From Microterricola gilva (GTDB taxonomy: Bacteria; Actinomycetota; Actinomycetes; Actinomycetales; Microbacteriaceae), in NCBI RefSeq assembly GCF_004217495.1, contig NZ_SHLC01000001.1, positions 3,534,001-3,598,000 on the forward strand: a stretch of DNA of 64,000 nucleotides, written 5' to 3'. Position numbers and translations under genes: made by a program. The notes beneath the pieces were generated by a model. The model saw only the letters and a program-made list of their open reading frames with translations, searched no databases and had not been told where the DNA came from. Numbering within the stretch: position 1 is the first letter of the stretch; every line of letters begins with the position of its first letter. This document shows positions 17,709 to 26,023 of the stretch, piece after piece.

Positions 17709-17972
17709 ATGGCTGGAAAGAGCAGCGGCGACCGCCGCAAGCCACTCCGCGGAGCCAAGGGTGGCAAGAACGCCGCTCCCGCGAAGTCCATCCGCGTTGG
17801 TGTCATCGATTACAAGGATGTCCCCACGCTGCGCAAGTTCATCTCGGAGCGCGGGAAGATCCGCGCCCGCCGCATCACAGGCGTTTCCGTGCAGGAGCAG
17901 CGTCTGATCGCCCGTGCCGTCAAGAATGCCCGCGAAATGGCCCTGCTGCCATACGCCGGCAGCGGACGCTGA
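17709..17972 (+). CDS. rpsR: 30S ribosomal protein S18 (zinc-free form)
   Basis: 87-residue S18, partner of S6 on the 30S platform. Core motif [18 protein letters not shown] and [19 protein letters not shown] are diagnostic. The N-terminal part has no cysteine, so this is the zinc-independent (C-minus) type. AAAGGAAAAACC precedes the ATG. It is followed 11 bases later by rplI. Confidence 0.96.
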   Translation: MAGKSSGDRRKPLRGAKGGKNAAPAKSIRVGVIDYKDVPTLRKFISERGKIRARRITGVSVQEQRLIARAVKNAREMALLPYAGSGR

Positions 17973-17983
17973 GGAGCAAAGAC

Positions 17984-18433
17984 ATGAAACTGATTCTGAC
18001 GCACGAGGTCACTGGCCTCGGCACCCCCGGTGATGTCATCGAGGTCAAGAACGGCTACGCCCGTAACTACCTGGTTCCGCAGGGCTTTGCCGTGCAGTGG
18101 AGCCGCGGTGGCGAGAAGCAGGTCGAGCAGATCAAGGCCGCTCGCGCGGCTCGTGAGCTCGCCACGCTCGAAGAGGCGCAGGCTCTCAAGGCCGCCCTCG
18201 AGGGCGCCAAGGTCAAGCTGGTCGTCAAGGCCGGCGCTGAAGGCCGTCTCTTCGGTTCGGTGAAGACCACCGACATCGCTGACGCTGTTGCTGCTGCCGG
18301 ACTCGGCACCATCGACAAGCGCAAGATCGAGATCCCCAACGCCATCAAGGTCGTTGGAACTCACGAGGCCACGGTTCGTCTGCGCGACGAGCTCTCGGCT
18401 GCGATCACCCTCCAGGTGGTAGCCGCCAAGTAG
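17984..18433 (+). CDS. rplI: 50S ribosomal protein L9
   Basis: 149-residue L9, which binds 23S rRNA at the L1-stalk base and helps keep the reading frame. The N-terminal domain [21 protein letters not shown] and [14 protein letters not shown] are diagnostic. A long helix (about 40-75) links to the C-terminal domain, which ends with [17 protein letters not shown]. Last gene of the operon, followed by a strong hairpin terminator. Confidence 0.96.
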   Translation: MKLILTHEVTGLGTPGDVIEVKNGYARNYLVPQGFAVQWSRGGEKQVEQIKAARAARELATLEEAQALKAALEGAKVKLVVKAGAEGRLFGSVKTTDIADAVAAAGLGTIDKRKIEIPNAIKVVGTHEATVRLRDELSAAITLQVVAAK

Positions 18434-18449
18434 GCGTAAAACTCAACGG

Positions 18450-18479
18450 TGCGGCGGCGGGCTTCGGCTCGCCGCCGTA
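18450..18479 (+). terminator. Terminator after rplI
   Basis: GGCGGCGGGC, loop TTCG, GCTCGCCGCC: a 10-bp stem with one G-T pair and a stable TTCG tetraloop (18453-18476), extended by a few more pairs outside. It is followed by ATCTCTTT. Confidence 0.85.
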
Positions 18480-18518
18480 TCTCTTTAAGCGGCATCCGTC
18501 CAGCGCAATACCCCCATT

Positions 18519-18715
18519 CTGTGCACAGGCGACCACGATTGTGAGCCGAGATTTGGGCTGTGGAAAACTACTTTCTTCACACAGCTGTGTAAAGATTTAA
18601 GCCCTGATAAAAGCCAGTTTTCTCTCAAAAGAAAGTCCGTTGTCCACAGCTGTTCCCACAGGCTTTGCACAACACTGGCGGCGTTTCACTCAGATTGTGC
18701 ACAGAGTTATCCACA
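18519..18715. promoter_or_regulatory. DnaA-box cluster with AT-rich segment (oriC-like) between rplI and dnaB
   Basis: Within 200 bases: TTATCCACA at 18707-18715 (perfect), TTGTCCACA at 18640-18648 (the usual actinobacterial box), TTGTGCACA at 18695-18703 (one mismatch), TTTTCCACA on the minus strand at 18559-18567 (one mismatch), and a weaker CTGTGCACA at 18519-18527. A clearly AT-richer stretch (about 18564-18634) lies among them. This is the layout of a DnaA-binding region. The main oriC is expected at dnaA outside the window, so its role here is open. Confidence 0.6.
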
Positions 18716-18921
18716 GGCTGGGTTGAGTTGCCATGACGCTGTCCGTATCGTGGCTGCAGCGGCTCTCGTGAGCCTGTCGTAGCGGCTGCGTTGAACCGCT
18801 CTCCTGCGGCAAGCAGCAGTGTCAGAGGTACCCGCTATCACTGGATATGGGTTCAGCTGTTCCCGACCCACCCTTTCTTGACCGGCGCAGGCCGGTAGTC
18901 CAGTTGCCGAGGAGGCACCGC

Positions 18922-20301
18922 GTGTCGATCGCTCACCTGGGGCTCGCAGATTCTGCCGAGGCCCCGCGCTCCGAGTCCTATCGCACCGAGCGCACCCCTC
19001 CGCACGATCTGCTCGCCGAGCAGAGCGCGCTGGGCGGCATGCTCCTGTCCAAGGACGCCGTCGCCGACGTCGTCGAGACGCTCCGCGGCCCCGACTTCTA
19101 CATCCCCAAGCACGAGCTCATCTTCGACGCGATCCTCGCGCTCTACTCGCACGGCGAGCCGACCGACGTCATCGCCGTCACCGACGAGCTCACCAAGCAG
19201 GGCGAGCTGGCCCGCGCCGGTGGCGCAGACTACCTGCACACCCTGACCAGCCTCGTGCCCACCGCGGCCAACGCCGGCTACTACGGCTCGATCGTCGCCG
19301 AGCGGGCGCTGCTCCGCCGCCTCGTCGAGGCCGGCACGCGCATCGTGCAGATGGGCTACGCCGGCGAGGGCGAGGTGCTCGACCTCGTCAACAACGCCCA
19401 GGCCGAGATCTACTCCGTGACGGGCAGCACCGAGACCGAGGACTACGTTCCGCTCACCGAGGCCGTCACGGCCGCGATGGACGAGATCGAGGCGGCGTCC
19501 CACACCGACGGTTCGATGACCGGCGTTCCGACCGGCTTCGCCGATCTCGACGACCTCACCAACGGCTTCCACCCCGGCCAGATGATCATCGTCGCCGCCC
19601 GACCGGCGCTCGGAAAGTCGACGCTCGCACTGGACTTCGCGCGCTCAGCCGCCATCGGCAACAACATGCCGGCCATCTTCTTCTCGCTCGAGATGGGGCG
19701 ATCGGAGATCGCCATGCGCCTGCTCTCCGCCGAGGCTTCCGTCCCCCTGCAGAACATGCGCAAGGGAACCGTCGACGCCCGCGACTGGACCACGATCGCC
19801 CAGGTGCGCGGCCGCATCAACGATGCGCCTCTGTACATCGACGACTCCCCCAACATGACGCTCGTCGAGATCCGCGCGAAGTGCCGCCGACTCAAGCAGC
19901 GCGTCGGCCTGAAGATGGTCGTCATCGACTACCTGCAGCTGATGACCTCGGGCAAGCGCGTCGAGAGCCGCCAGCAGGAGGTCTCGGAGTTCTCGCGTGC
20001 ACTGAAGCTCATGGCGAAGGAGCTGCAGGTTCCGGTCATCGCCCTCTCGCAGCTGAACCGTGGTTCCGAGCAGCGTGCAGACAAGATGCCGGCCATCAGC
20101 GACCTCCGTGAGTCTGGCTCGATTGAGCAGGACGCCGACATGGTGATCCTCCTGCACCGTGAGAGCGCCTACGAGAAGGACAGCCCGCGCGCCGGCGAGG
20201 CTGACCTCATCGTCGCCAAACACCGTAACGGCCCGACCCGGACCGTCACCGTGGCCTTCCACGGCCACTTCTCGCGCTTCGCGGACCTCGCCCCGAGCTA
20301 G
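18922..20301 (+). CDS. dnaB: Replicative DNA helicase DnaB
   Basis: 459-residue hexameric helicase that unwinds the replication fork and binds primase. GTG 18922 is chosen for the GAGGAGG upstream and the start VSIAHLGLADS. The N-terminal domain contains PPHDLLAEQSALGGMLLS. The RecA-like domain has the P-loop RPALGKST (about residues 225-235), SLEMGRSEI, VVIDYLQLM and the ending GPTRTVTVAFHGHFSRFADL. No intein interrupts it, although dnaB is a frequent intein host. Its stop codon starts a 30-bp sequence that recurs at 22110. Confidence 0.96.
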   Translation: MSIAHLGLADSAEAPRSESYRTERTPPHDLLAEQSALGGMLLSKDAVADVVETLRGPDFYIPKHELIFDAILALYSHGEPTDVIAVTDELTKQGELARAGGADYLHTLTSLVPTAANAGYYGSIVAERALLRRLVEAGTRIVQMGYAGEGEVLDLVNNAQAEIYSVTGSTETEDYVPLTEAVTAAMDEIEAASHTDGSMTGVPTGFADLDDLTNGFHPGQMIIVAARPALGKSTLALDFARSAAIGNNMPAIFFSLEMGRSEIAMRLLSAEASVPLQNMRKGTVDARDWTTIAQVRGRINDAPLYIDDSPNMTLVEIRAKCRRLKQRVGLKMVVIDYLQLMTSGKRVESRQQEVSEFSRALKLMAKELQVPVIALSQLNRGSEQRADKMPAISDLRESGSIEQDADMVILLHRESAYEKDSPRAGEADLIVAKHRNGPTRTVTVAFHGHFSRFADLAPS

Positions 20302-20328
20302 GCCGTGAACGCGTAACGCAGAGCGTCG
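20299..20328 (+). repeat. 30-bp direct repeat, left copy (overlaps dnaB stop)
   Basis: Identical over 30 bases to 22110-22139; contains GTGAACGCGTAACGCAGAGC. It starts with the TAG of dnaB. Partial similarity continues another about 27 bases. Possible attachment or insertion footprint of the island that follows. Confidence 0.8.
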
Positions 20329-20388
20329 CTTTGCAACCTAAAGTGTCGCTTCGTGACGGTTGCGACAACTAGCCACTTGGAGGCCACT

Positions 20389-20871
20389 GTGGATCACTCT
20401 CATCCAAACGATATTTTCATCGACGCCGGCGGACTTCAGGTCGAGCAGGCGACTCTTGTCATTGACGGTGACAGTACGCTAAACGGTGCACACAATGGAT
20501 CAGTGTGTGTACACAACGGGACGCTTACCATCGTTCAAGGCGCAACCCACAACGGGTCGCTGGCCGTACAGCCAGGCGCACAGGTTGCAATCCACGGCGC
20601 GCAGAATGGGTCGCTGACAATCGGTGCTGACGCGACGGGCGAGGTGCGTGGGGCGCAAAACGGGAGCGTGCACGTCGACGCCGGCGGGGTACTTCGTGTG
20701 GCGGTCGGTGGCCGCCTCGCCGGATCTCTGTCAGTCGCCGGTCTAATCGAGAACGCCGGAGTACGAGGCGGCACCGTCACCAAATATGGCGGTACGGTGA
20801 TTGACCTCCCTGGTTCGACGGTCAAGGAGCCACAGGTCGGCGCGAATGGAGCGAAGATCTTTCATTGGTAG
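20389..20871 (+). CDS. Bactofilin-like beta-helix repeat protein
   Basis: 160-residue protein built from about five imperfect repeats of 17-20 residues around a (H/Q)NGS(L/V) motif: HNGSVCV, HNGSLAV, QNGSLTI, QNGSVHV, LAGSLSV. The spacing, alternating hydrophobic residues and turn Gly/Asn predict a short right-handed beta-helix like bactofilin/polymer-forming proteins, which assemble into filaments. GTG 20389 is chosen because GGAGG lies 6 bases upstream; GTG 20353 would run into the repeat. No signal peptide or membrane helix. Base composition looks less GC-rich than the flanks. Function is not known. Confidence 0.65.
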   Translation: MDHSHPNDIFIDAGGLQVEQATLVIDGDSTLNGAHNGSVCVHNGTLTIVQGATHNGSLAVQPGAQVAIHGAQNGSLTIGADATGEVRGAQNGSVHVDAGGVLRVAVGGRLAGSLSVAGLIENAGVRGGTVTKYGGTVIDLPGSTVKEPQVGANGAKIFHW

Positions 20872-20872
20872 T

Positions 20873-21505
20873 TCACCGCGGCGCGTTGCCATCAAACTTC
20901 CCTAAAACACGACACGCCCATCGCCCTAGCGCGGAAGAAGTACGTTGCTTTTGCGCAGGCTCATCAGTGGCGTTGGCTAGGGCGAGAAACTCAGGCATTG
21001 CGGAACGCAGTTGGTTGGCTGTGTTCGCCGCAATTCGACCCACGAGATCGTCCAGCACGGCTCTTCGTGCTTCGTCGTCAGATTCTGCATACCGCTTTTG
21101 TAGGCCTTGGGAAACCAGGCTGATCGAAATGAGAAAAATGGCAGAAAGGACAAGGTAGGTCCCATATAGCCAGAACGACATCTGGAGCTCAGCGCGAGCC
21201 GCGAAGCCCAGTGCGAATGCAATCGTGATTCCAGTCGCGACTTGCCAACGTAGAACCATCACAATTCGTGGCAGACGGTGTCGCACATCTGGCTTCACCG
21301 GCCATATCAGGGCGGCAGTGTAGAAAACTGAGAGCACGGTCCCTCCGACGAGAAAGGGGTGGGCCTCATGGAAACCGGTTTGACCCCACATGGCCAAGGA
21401 ACCAAAGGTCAACACGGTGAGGGTGCTCCAACCGACAGCGACGCCACGAAAGACCAACGCCCATAAATGAAGCCGGCGTATTGCGTTCTCGGTTGTTGAT
21501 GGCAT
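20873..21505 (-). CDS. Membrane protein of unknown function
   Basis: 210 residues. Four hydrophobic segments lie at about 13-37, 48-68, 85-106 and 112-135. A charged C-terminal cytoplasmic tail (about 140-210) contains AESDDEARRAVLDDLVGR. I recognise no domain. It is convergent with the bactofilin-like gene with only 1 base between stops and sits in the island after dnaB. Codon use is less GC-rich at third positions than in neighbouring core genes, suggesting acquisition. Confidence 0.65.
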   Translation of the reverse strand: MPSTTENAIRRLHLWALVFRGVAVGWSTLTVLTFGSLAMWGQTGFHEAHPFLVGGTVLSVFYTAALIWPVKPDVRHRLPRIVMVLRWQVATGITIAFALGFAARAELQMSFWLYGTYLVLSAIFLISISLVSQGLQKRYAESDDEARRAVLDDLVGRIAANTANQLRSAMPEFLALANATDEPAQKQRTSSALGRWACRVLGKFDGNAPR

Positions 21506-21865
21506 TGTTCGATTCTCACGAGTGTCAGTGAATCCAAAGGCTTCAAAGTCAGCGAGTCAGAGGCATGTGATGAAACTGTTGTCACAGTCTCGGCCCGATG
21601 ATCAGACGCTAGCGAGAGCACGACTCCCGAAAAGCACTCGATGAGTGGGGCTTCTCGAGAAACTTGCCGCGGCACTCGCGCCTTTCCGAACAGTATCGGA
21701 TTGCTCGGCGGTGACATCGCGGCCGCTAGCCATTCCGGTTTCGATTGACAGGAACCGAGGCCATGGTCGTCCACGTGGCCGAATGGCGAGGCACGGTCGA
21801 GTGCTCCTCTCGAACATCCAAAGACTCCAACGGCTGCCTGAGCGAGATCCACCTCCGCGAGGTCG

Positions 21866-21937
21866 TCGAGCAAGTGCCACCAAATGCCCTCAGGGGTCTC
21901 GAGAACTGGCTTCTGTGGCGTTGTCCGAGTGGGTGAG
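21866..21937. repeat. 72-base dispersed repeat, copy A
   Basis: About 87% identical by eye to 22709-22779; both contain GCCACCAAATGCC and TCTCGAGAACTGG. Noncoding in context. Confidence 0.7.
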
Positions 21938-22109
21938 AGACGCGCTTCCTCGCTAGTTCCTCTGGCTGGACGCAGAACACCCCCACGATCCCCGTAATTG
22001 CACTGGCCTGTTCGGGGCGACACTTTGCGCACGAAACCCCGACGACACTTTGCGTTACGAATCCAATGATTCACTGGGCCAGCGGCGACAGGTTACGCGT
22101 GCGTTCACA

Positions 22110-22139
22110 TAGGCCGTGAACGCGTAACGCAGAGCGTCG
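22110..22139 (+). repeat. 30-bp direct repeat, right copy
   Basis: Exact match to 20299-20328. The preceding bases (22092-22108) are a near inverted copy of part of it, so the site could form a hairpin. Confidence 0.8.
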
Positions 22140-22284
22140 TTGTGCAACTCAGCGTCTCGCCTCGTGTTCGGAGCGGCACGTTGAGTTGCAATCCTTGCAG
22201 TGCCGCCCGACGCCTCCTCACCGCGGGCGAGCCGGTACGGCGGTCCACTGTGTTGAGCGGCGCGCCCTCGATAGGCTCGTGGAC

Positions 22285-22671
22285 GTGACCGAAATCGATC
22301 CACGACTCGACCGCACGACCCGGCGCAAATCATCGGCCGGTGGGTGGATCATCTTGGTCGTCGCTGGACTCGTCCCGGCGTTCTACCTCACGATGCTTCT
22401 TGCACTGAACATCGACGAGTACCAGAGCTATCGCGCCGCGATCGCGGAGTACGGCGATACTGCCGCGTCGAACGCGGACGAGGCCGCGCTCGGAATCCAG
22501 CTCTGTTCGCTCCTGCTCGCCATCTTGTGGCTGTTCGTCACAGGTATCGCGGCGGCGATGGCGGCCGCTACTCGCCTACCGGTTATCCGTACAACGGTGT
22601 TCATCGGAGGAGGGCTCGCGTTGTTCGTGGGCTTGATGCTATTCCTCGGCCTAACGTTTGGGACAGTCTGA
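22285..22671 (+). CDS. Small membrane protein of unknown function
   Basis: 128 residues from GTG 22285 (another in-frame GTG at 22279). Hydrophobic segments lie at about 17-38 (WIILVVAGLVPAFYLTMLLA), 65-88 (a central Leu/Ala/Ile stretch) and 97-122 (GGGLALFVGLMLFLGLTFG), so about three membrane helices. A short polar loop after helix 1 contains YQSYRAAIAEYGDTAAS. No recognised domain. Lies between the 30-bp repeat and the second copy of the 72-base repeat, within the island. Confidence 0.6.
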   Translation: MTEIDPRLDRTTRRKSSAGGWIILVVAGLVPAFYLTMLLALNIDEYQSYRAAIAEYGDTAASNADEAALGIQLCSLLLAILWLFVTGIAAAMAAATRLPVIRTTVFIGGGLALFVGLMLFLGLTFGTV

Positions 22672-22708
22672 CGCGACTACTCGGAGGTCGAGTCCTCACA
22701 GCGGAGCA

Positions 22709-22779
22709 TCGAGCAAGCGCCACCAAATGCCCCAAGGGTCTCGAGAACTGGTCTCTGTCGTGTTGCCCGAGTGGGCGAG
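22709..22779. repeat. 72-base dispersed repeat, copy B
   Basis: Second copy of the repeat at 21866, directly followed by GTTACG..CGTTCAC (22780-22796), which resembles the inverted half of the 30-bp repeat. It marks the right edge of the island next to hrpB. Confidence 0.7.
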
Positions 22780-22823
22780 GTTACGTGCTCGTTCACAGGC
22801 AGGTCGGTTGAGCGTCTACGTCG

Positions 22824-25379
22824 CTAACCCAAGGCGGCTCGGCGCGTGGTGTGCCGGGTGGGCACCGCGGACCAGGGATCCTCTGGCCACGGATGCTTCG
22901 GGTAGCGACCACGCATCTGCGCGCGCACCTGCGCGTACGGACCGGCCCAGAACGATGCGAGGTCGTCGGTCACGGCAAGCGGATGCCCGGCCGGAGACAG
23001 CAGGTGGAACAACACCGGTACGCGCCCTCCGACGAGACGCGGAGTCTCCGCCCAGCCGAAGCACTCCTGCAGCTTCACGGCGACAACGGGGCGGGCGGCG
23101 GAATCGTCGATGGGCGGGTAGTCGAGGCGAACCCGTGACCCGCTGGGTACCTCGAGCCGTTCAGGAGCCAGAGCGTCCATCTCGACCGCTTCCGGCCACG
23201 GCAACACACGGCGGAGCGCCGCGGCAAGATCGAGGCGCGCGACCGGCGTGCCGCTTGCGAGCTCTGAGAGCTCGGGGCCGAGCCAGGAATCGAGGGTGCT
23301 GAGGAGCGCGGCATCCGAGACATCCGGCCAGGGGGACCCGATCTCGCGATGCAGCAGGGCGAGTCGACGCCGCAGACCATGTGCGGTGTCTGACCAGCCG
23401 AACAGCCCGAGTCCCTGCTCCTCGATGGCGCGCCGGACCGCATCCCGACCGCCGTCGTCGGCCTGGACGCGCACGGGGACGGAAGAGCGGATGATCGCTC
23501 CGAGCCGCCGTTCGCGCCGGGCGACGACGCGCCCATCCACGAACTGCGCCTCGACCCGGTCGGTGATCAGGTGGGCCGCCGCCTGTTCAGCCTCGCCCTC
23601 GGAGAGAACGGCCGCAGAACGAATGGTCGCCCCGGTTCCCGCGGCCGCCCGCCCCTGAGCCCTGGTGACATCCGCCACCGCCAGCCAATCGGAACTCGCC
23701 AGCGGACCGGTGATCCCGGCGCGGGTGCCGGAGGCGAGGAGGAACGTTGCGCCGTGCGGTGAGTGATCGACGCGGCGGGCGATCCAGTCGGGGAACGCGA
23801 GTGCGATGACGAGACCCGTCTGATCGGCACCTCCTGCCGCTCCGTTCGGCCCGGTGAAGCGCTCGAGTCGTCGCACCTCCTGCTCCCATCTGCGGGAGTC
23901 CGGGCTTCGCCCGGTGCGCAGAGCGGAGAGCGTGCTCGCGGCGTCCCCGTCCGCAACGCGCAGCTCGCTGCTCAGCAGTGCGATGACCTCGGCGGCCGTG
24001 CGTCCTCCCACCACGCCGCTGCCGAGGAGAAGTGCACGGGCGAGGCGCGGATCCGTCGGGATGTGGGCGAGCGCTCGCCCCTCCGTGGTGGCCCGGCCAT
24101 CGGCATCAATAGCGCCGAGCCCGCGCAGCACGGCGACGGCGTCACCCAGGCTGCCGGCGGGAAGCGGATCCACCAGCCGAAGACCCACGCCGCCCGGCGC
24201 ACCCCAGCAGGCGAGGAGCAGTGCAGCGTCGGTGAGGTCTGCCGCCGCGATCTCGGGGGCAGGTTGCGCCGGCGCCGCCGCGAAGGTCCGTTCGTCGACG
24301 CATCGGACGACGACGCCCGGTCCCTGCCGCGTGGCGCGCCCGGAGCGCTGGACGGCAGAGGCCTTGGGCGTCGGGCCGGTGACGAGACCGCTCATGCCGC
24401 GCGCCGCGTCGCGCTGAGGAGCACGAGACAGGCAGGTGTCGACGACGAGGCGCACGCCTGGGACGGTCAGGGAGGATTCGGCAAGTGAGGTCGTGACGAT
24501 GATCCGTGCGGGAGAGCCCGGGCTCCGACCGCTGATCACGGCATCCTGTTCTGCAGCGGGGATGAGGCCGTGCAGTTCGCGGACATCGAACTCTGTCGCG
24601 AGGCCACGGATGCGTCTGGCGATGTCGGACACCTCACGTGCGCCCGGAGCAAAGACGAGAGCATCGGCTGCCGGATCGGCGCGCACCAGGGTGCGGTGCG
24701 CGGCAACGGCGGTGCTCGCGACGTGGTCAAGGAAGGCCCAGGCCACCCCGCGCTCGTCCAGCCGGGGCGTTGGGCATGGAGCCCAGCGCACCTCGAGCGG
24801 ATGTGCCGGTGCGCTCTGCGTCACGATCGGCGCCGGAGACGCCTCCGTGCCGAGGATCGTGGCAAACCGCTCGGCGTCGAGAGTCGCAGACATCGCGACG
24901 AGGACGAGGTCCTCGCGCAGCTCGCGGACCTCGCCAAGCAGTCCGATCAACAGGTCCGTCTCCAGGGCTCGCTCGTGCACCTCGTCGATGATGACCGCGC
25001 CGACGCCGTCGAGACCGGGGTCATCGAGCAGGCGGCGCAGCAGCACGCCGGCGGTGACGAACTCGATCCGGGTGGAGGCGCCGACGTGGCGTTCGCCACG
25101 AACGGTGAATCCCACGCGGGAGCCGATGGGCGAGCCGTCCAACTGGGCGAGCCGTCGGGCGGCGGCGCGGGCGGCGACCCGCCGCGGCTGAGTGACGATC
25201 ACCCGCCCCGGGACACGATCGGCGACGATCGGCGGGACAAGCGTTGTCTTTCCCGTGCCAGGTGGCGCGCTGACGACGACGGCGTTGCTCCGGTCGAGGG
25301 CGGCGCCCAGATCGGTGACCGCGGCCGCGAACGCGAGCCCGCGACCGAGCCTCGACGGGTCGAACGGCGCAGTGGTCAC
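22824..25379 (-). CDS. hrpB: ATP-dependent helicase HrpB
   Basis: 851-residue DEAH/RHA-type helicase. Start GTG 25379 with GGGGGA upstream. The P-loop APPGTGKTT lies at about residues 38-46, motif II is DEVH in IIDEVHERAL, and SAT is in VAMSATLDAERF. The RecA2 domain has the helicase motif QRSGRATRQGPG. The C-terminal HrpB domain ends with FWAGPYAQVRAQMRGRYPKHPWPEDP, the family signature. Full length. HrpB's cellular role is poorly defined, and it is not essential where tested. Divergent from the DUF4287 gene. Confidence 0.93.
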   Translation of the reverse strand: MTTAPFDPSRLGRGLAFAAAVTDLGAALDRSNAVVVSAPPGTGKTTLVPPIVADRVPGRVIVTQPRRVAARAAARRLAQLDGSPIGSRVGFTVRGERHVGASTRIEFVTAGVLLRRLLDDPGLDGVGAVIIDEVHERALETDLLIGLLGEVRELREDLVLVAMSATLDAERFATILGTEASPAPIVTQSAPAHPLEVRWAPCPTPRLDERGVAWAFLDHVASTAVAAHRTLVRADPAADALVFAPGAREVSDIARRIRGLATEFDVRELHGLIPAAEQDAVISGRSPGSPARIIVTTSLAESSLTVPGVRLVVDTCLSRAPQRDAARGMSGLVTGPTPKASAVQRSGRATRQGPGVVVRCVDERTFAAAPAQPAPEIAAADLTDAALLLACWGAPGGVGLRLVDPLPAGSLGDAVAVLRGLGAIDADGRATTEGRALAHIPTDPRLARALLLGSGVVGGRTAAEVIALLSSELRVADGDAASTLSALRTGRSPDSRRWEQEVRRLERFTGPNGAAGGADQTGLVIALAFPDWIARRVDHSPHGATFLLASGTRAGITGPLASSDWLAVADVTRAQGRAAAGTGATIRSAAVLSEGEAEQAAAHLITDRVEAQFVDGRVVARRERRLGAIIRSSVPVRVQADDGGRDAVRRAIEEQGLGLFGWSDTAHGLRRRLALLHREIGSPWPDVSDAALLSTLDSWLGPELSELASGTPVARLDLAAALRRVLPWPEAVEMDALAPERLEVPSGSRVRLDYPPIDDSAARPVVAVKLQECFGWAETPRLVGGRVPVLFHLLSPAGHPLAVTDDLASFWAGPYAQVRAQMRGRYPKHPWPEDPWSAVPTRHTTRRAALG

Positions 25380-25539
25380 TCCCCCAGTCTCTCGCGTTCG
25401 GAGACGGCGCGCTGCTGGCGAGGTTTACATGGCGGGGGCATTGCGATCGCCGGCGAGACCGCTACTGTCGGAGCAGGCGGGCCATCGGGGTGCCTTACTC
25501 CGTGATTGATCCCGCGACTCACGGCAGGAGCACTCAGCG

Positions 25540-25830
25540 ATGTCATTCCAGGCATACCTCGACAACATCGAGACCAAGACCGGCCTCACCCCGCGCCAGT
25601 TCATCGATCTCGCTCACGAGCGCGGCTTCGATGCGAGCACGAAGGCCACGCCGATCGTGGCCTGGCTGAAGGAAGACTATGGACTCGGTCAGGGGCACGC
25701 GATGGCGCTCGTCCACGTGATCACCAAGGGCGATCAGATCTCGAGCAAGCACGTCGGCACAGACGGCACGCACCGCGACGAGACCGACCGGCTCTGGCTC
25801 GACGGTCAGGCAAGCAAGCCGAGCGAGTAG
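25540..25830 (+). CDS. DUF4287-domain protein
   Basis: 96-residue protein. The first about 70 residues match the DUF4287 pattern, MSFQAYLDNIETKTGLTPRQ then FIDLAHERGF and DYGLGQGHAMALVHV, a small helical domain seen alone or fused to DUF5655 in actinobacteria. Function unknown. GGAG 10-13 bases upstream supports ATG 25540. Soluble, with a charged C-terminus. Stands alone, divergent from hrpB, followed by a 27-base tandem repeat. Confidence 0.85.
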   Translation: MSFQAYLDNIETKTGLTPRQFIDLAHERGFDASTKATPIVAWLKEDYGLGQGHAMALVHVITKGDQISSKHVGTDGTHRDETDRLWLDGQASKPSE

Positions 25831-25845
25831 CCAGGCGGCGACTGC

Positions 25846-25926
25846 GCGCTCGGCGATGCCTGCCGCGACAGCGCGCTCGGCGATGCCTGCCGCGACAGCG
25901 CGCTCGGCGATGCCTGCCGCGACAGC
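25846..25926. repeat. Tandem repeat, 27-base unit x 3
   Basis: Three identical consecutive units (25846-25872, 25873-25899, 25900-25926) each starting GCGCTCGGCGATGCCTGCCG. Located 15 bases after the DUF4287 stop, outside any convincing gene. The unit is a multiple of three, and read on the minus strand it gives GIAERAVAA. Confidence 0.92.
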
Positions 25927-26023
25927 GCTCAGGTCGATGTACGACGTCGGCGGATCGATGAGGCAACCCGTCCATCCGGTTAGCAGCGATTGCCTCTGCC
26001 GATGCTCCGTGCAATCGTGAACT

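Larger units (their letters stand above)
21506..22284. other. Island intergenic stretch with repeats, no confident gene
   Basis: About 780 bases with no reading frame that looks like a real protein. It holds one copy of a 72-base repeat (21866-21937), inverted words with core ACTTTGCG(T) (about 22020-22055), an imperfect inverted repeat GTTACGCG...CGCGTAAC (22092-22128) and the right copy of the 30-bp direct repeat. It looks like mobile-element debris. Confidence 0.55.

Noticed and set aside
18485-18670. 61-codon minus-strand frame in the rplI-dnaB gap
   Set aside because: It consists of the AT-rich DnaA-box region read in antisense; no ribosome site or similarity.
18922-20301. Intein in dnaB
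   Set aside because: The helicase motifs follow one another at normal spacing and length is 459 residues, so there is no insertion.
21409-22074. 221-codon minus-strand frame in the island
   Set aside because: It crosses the 72-base repeat and noncoding inverted words, has no homologous pattern and no ribosome site; treated as debris.
25846-25926. CRISPR array
   Set aside because: The 27-base units are directly adjacent with no spacers and no cas genes are near; it is a plain tandem repeat.
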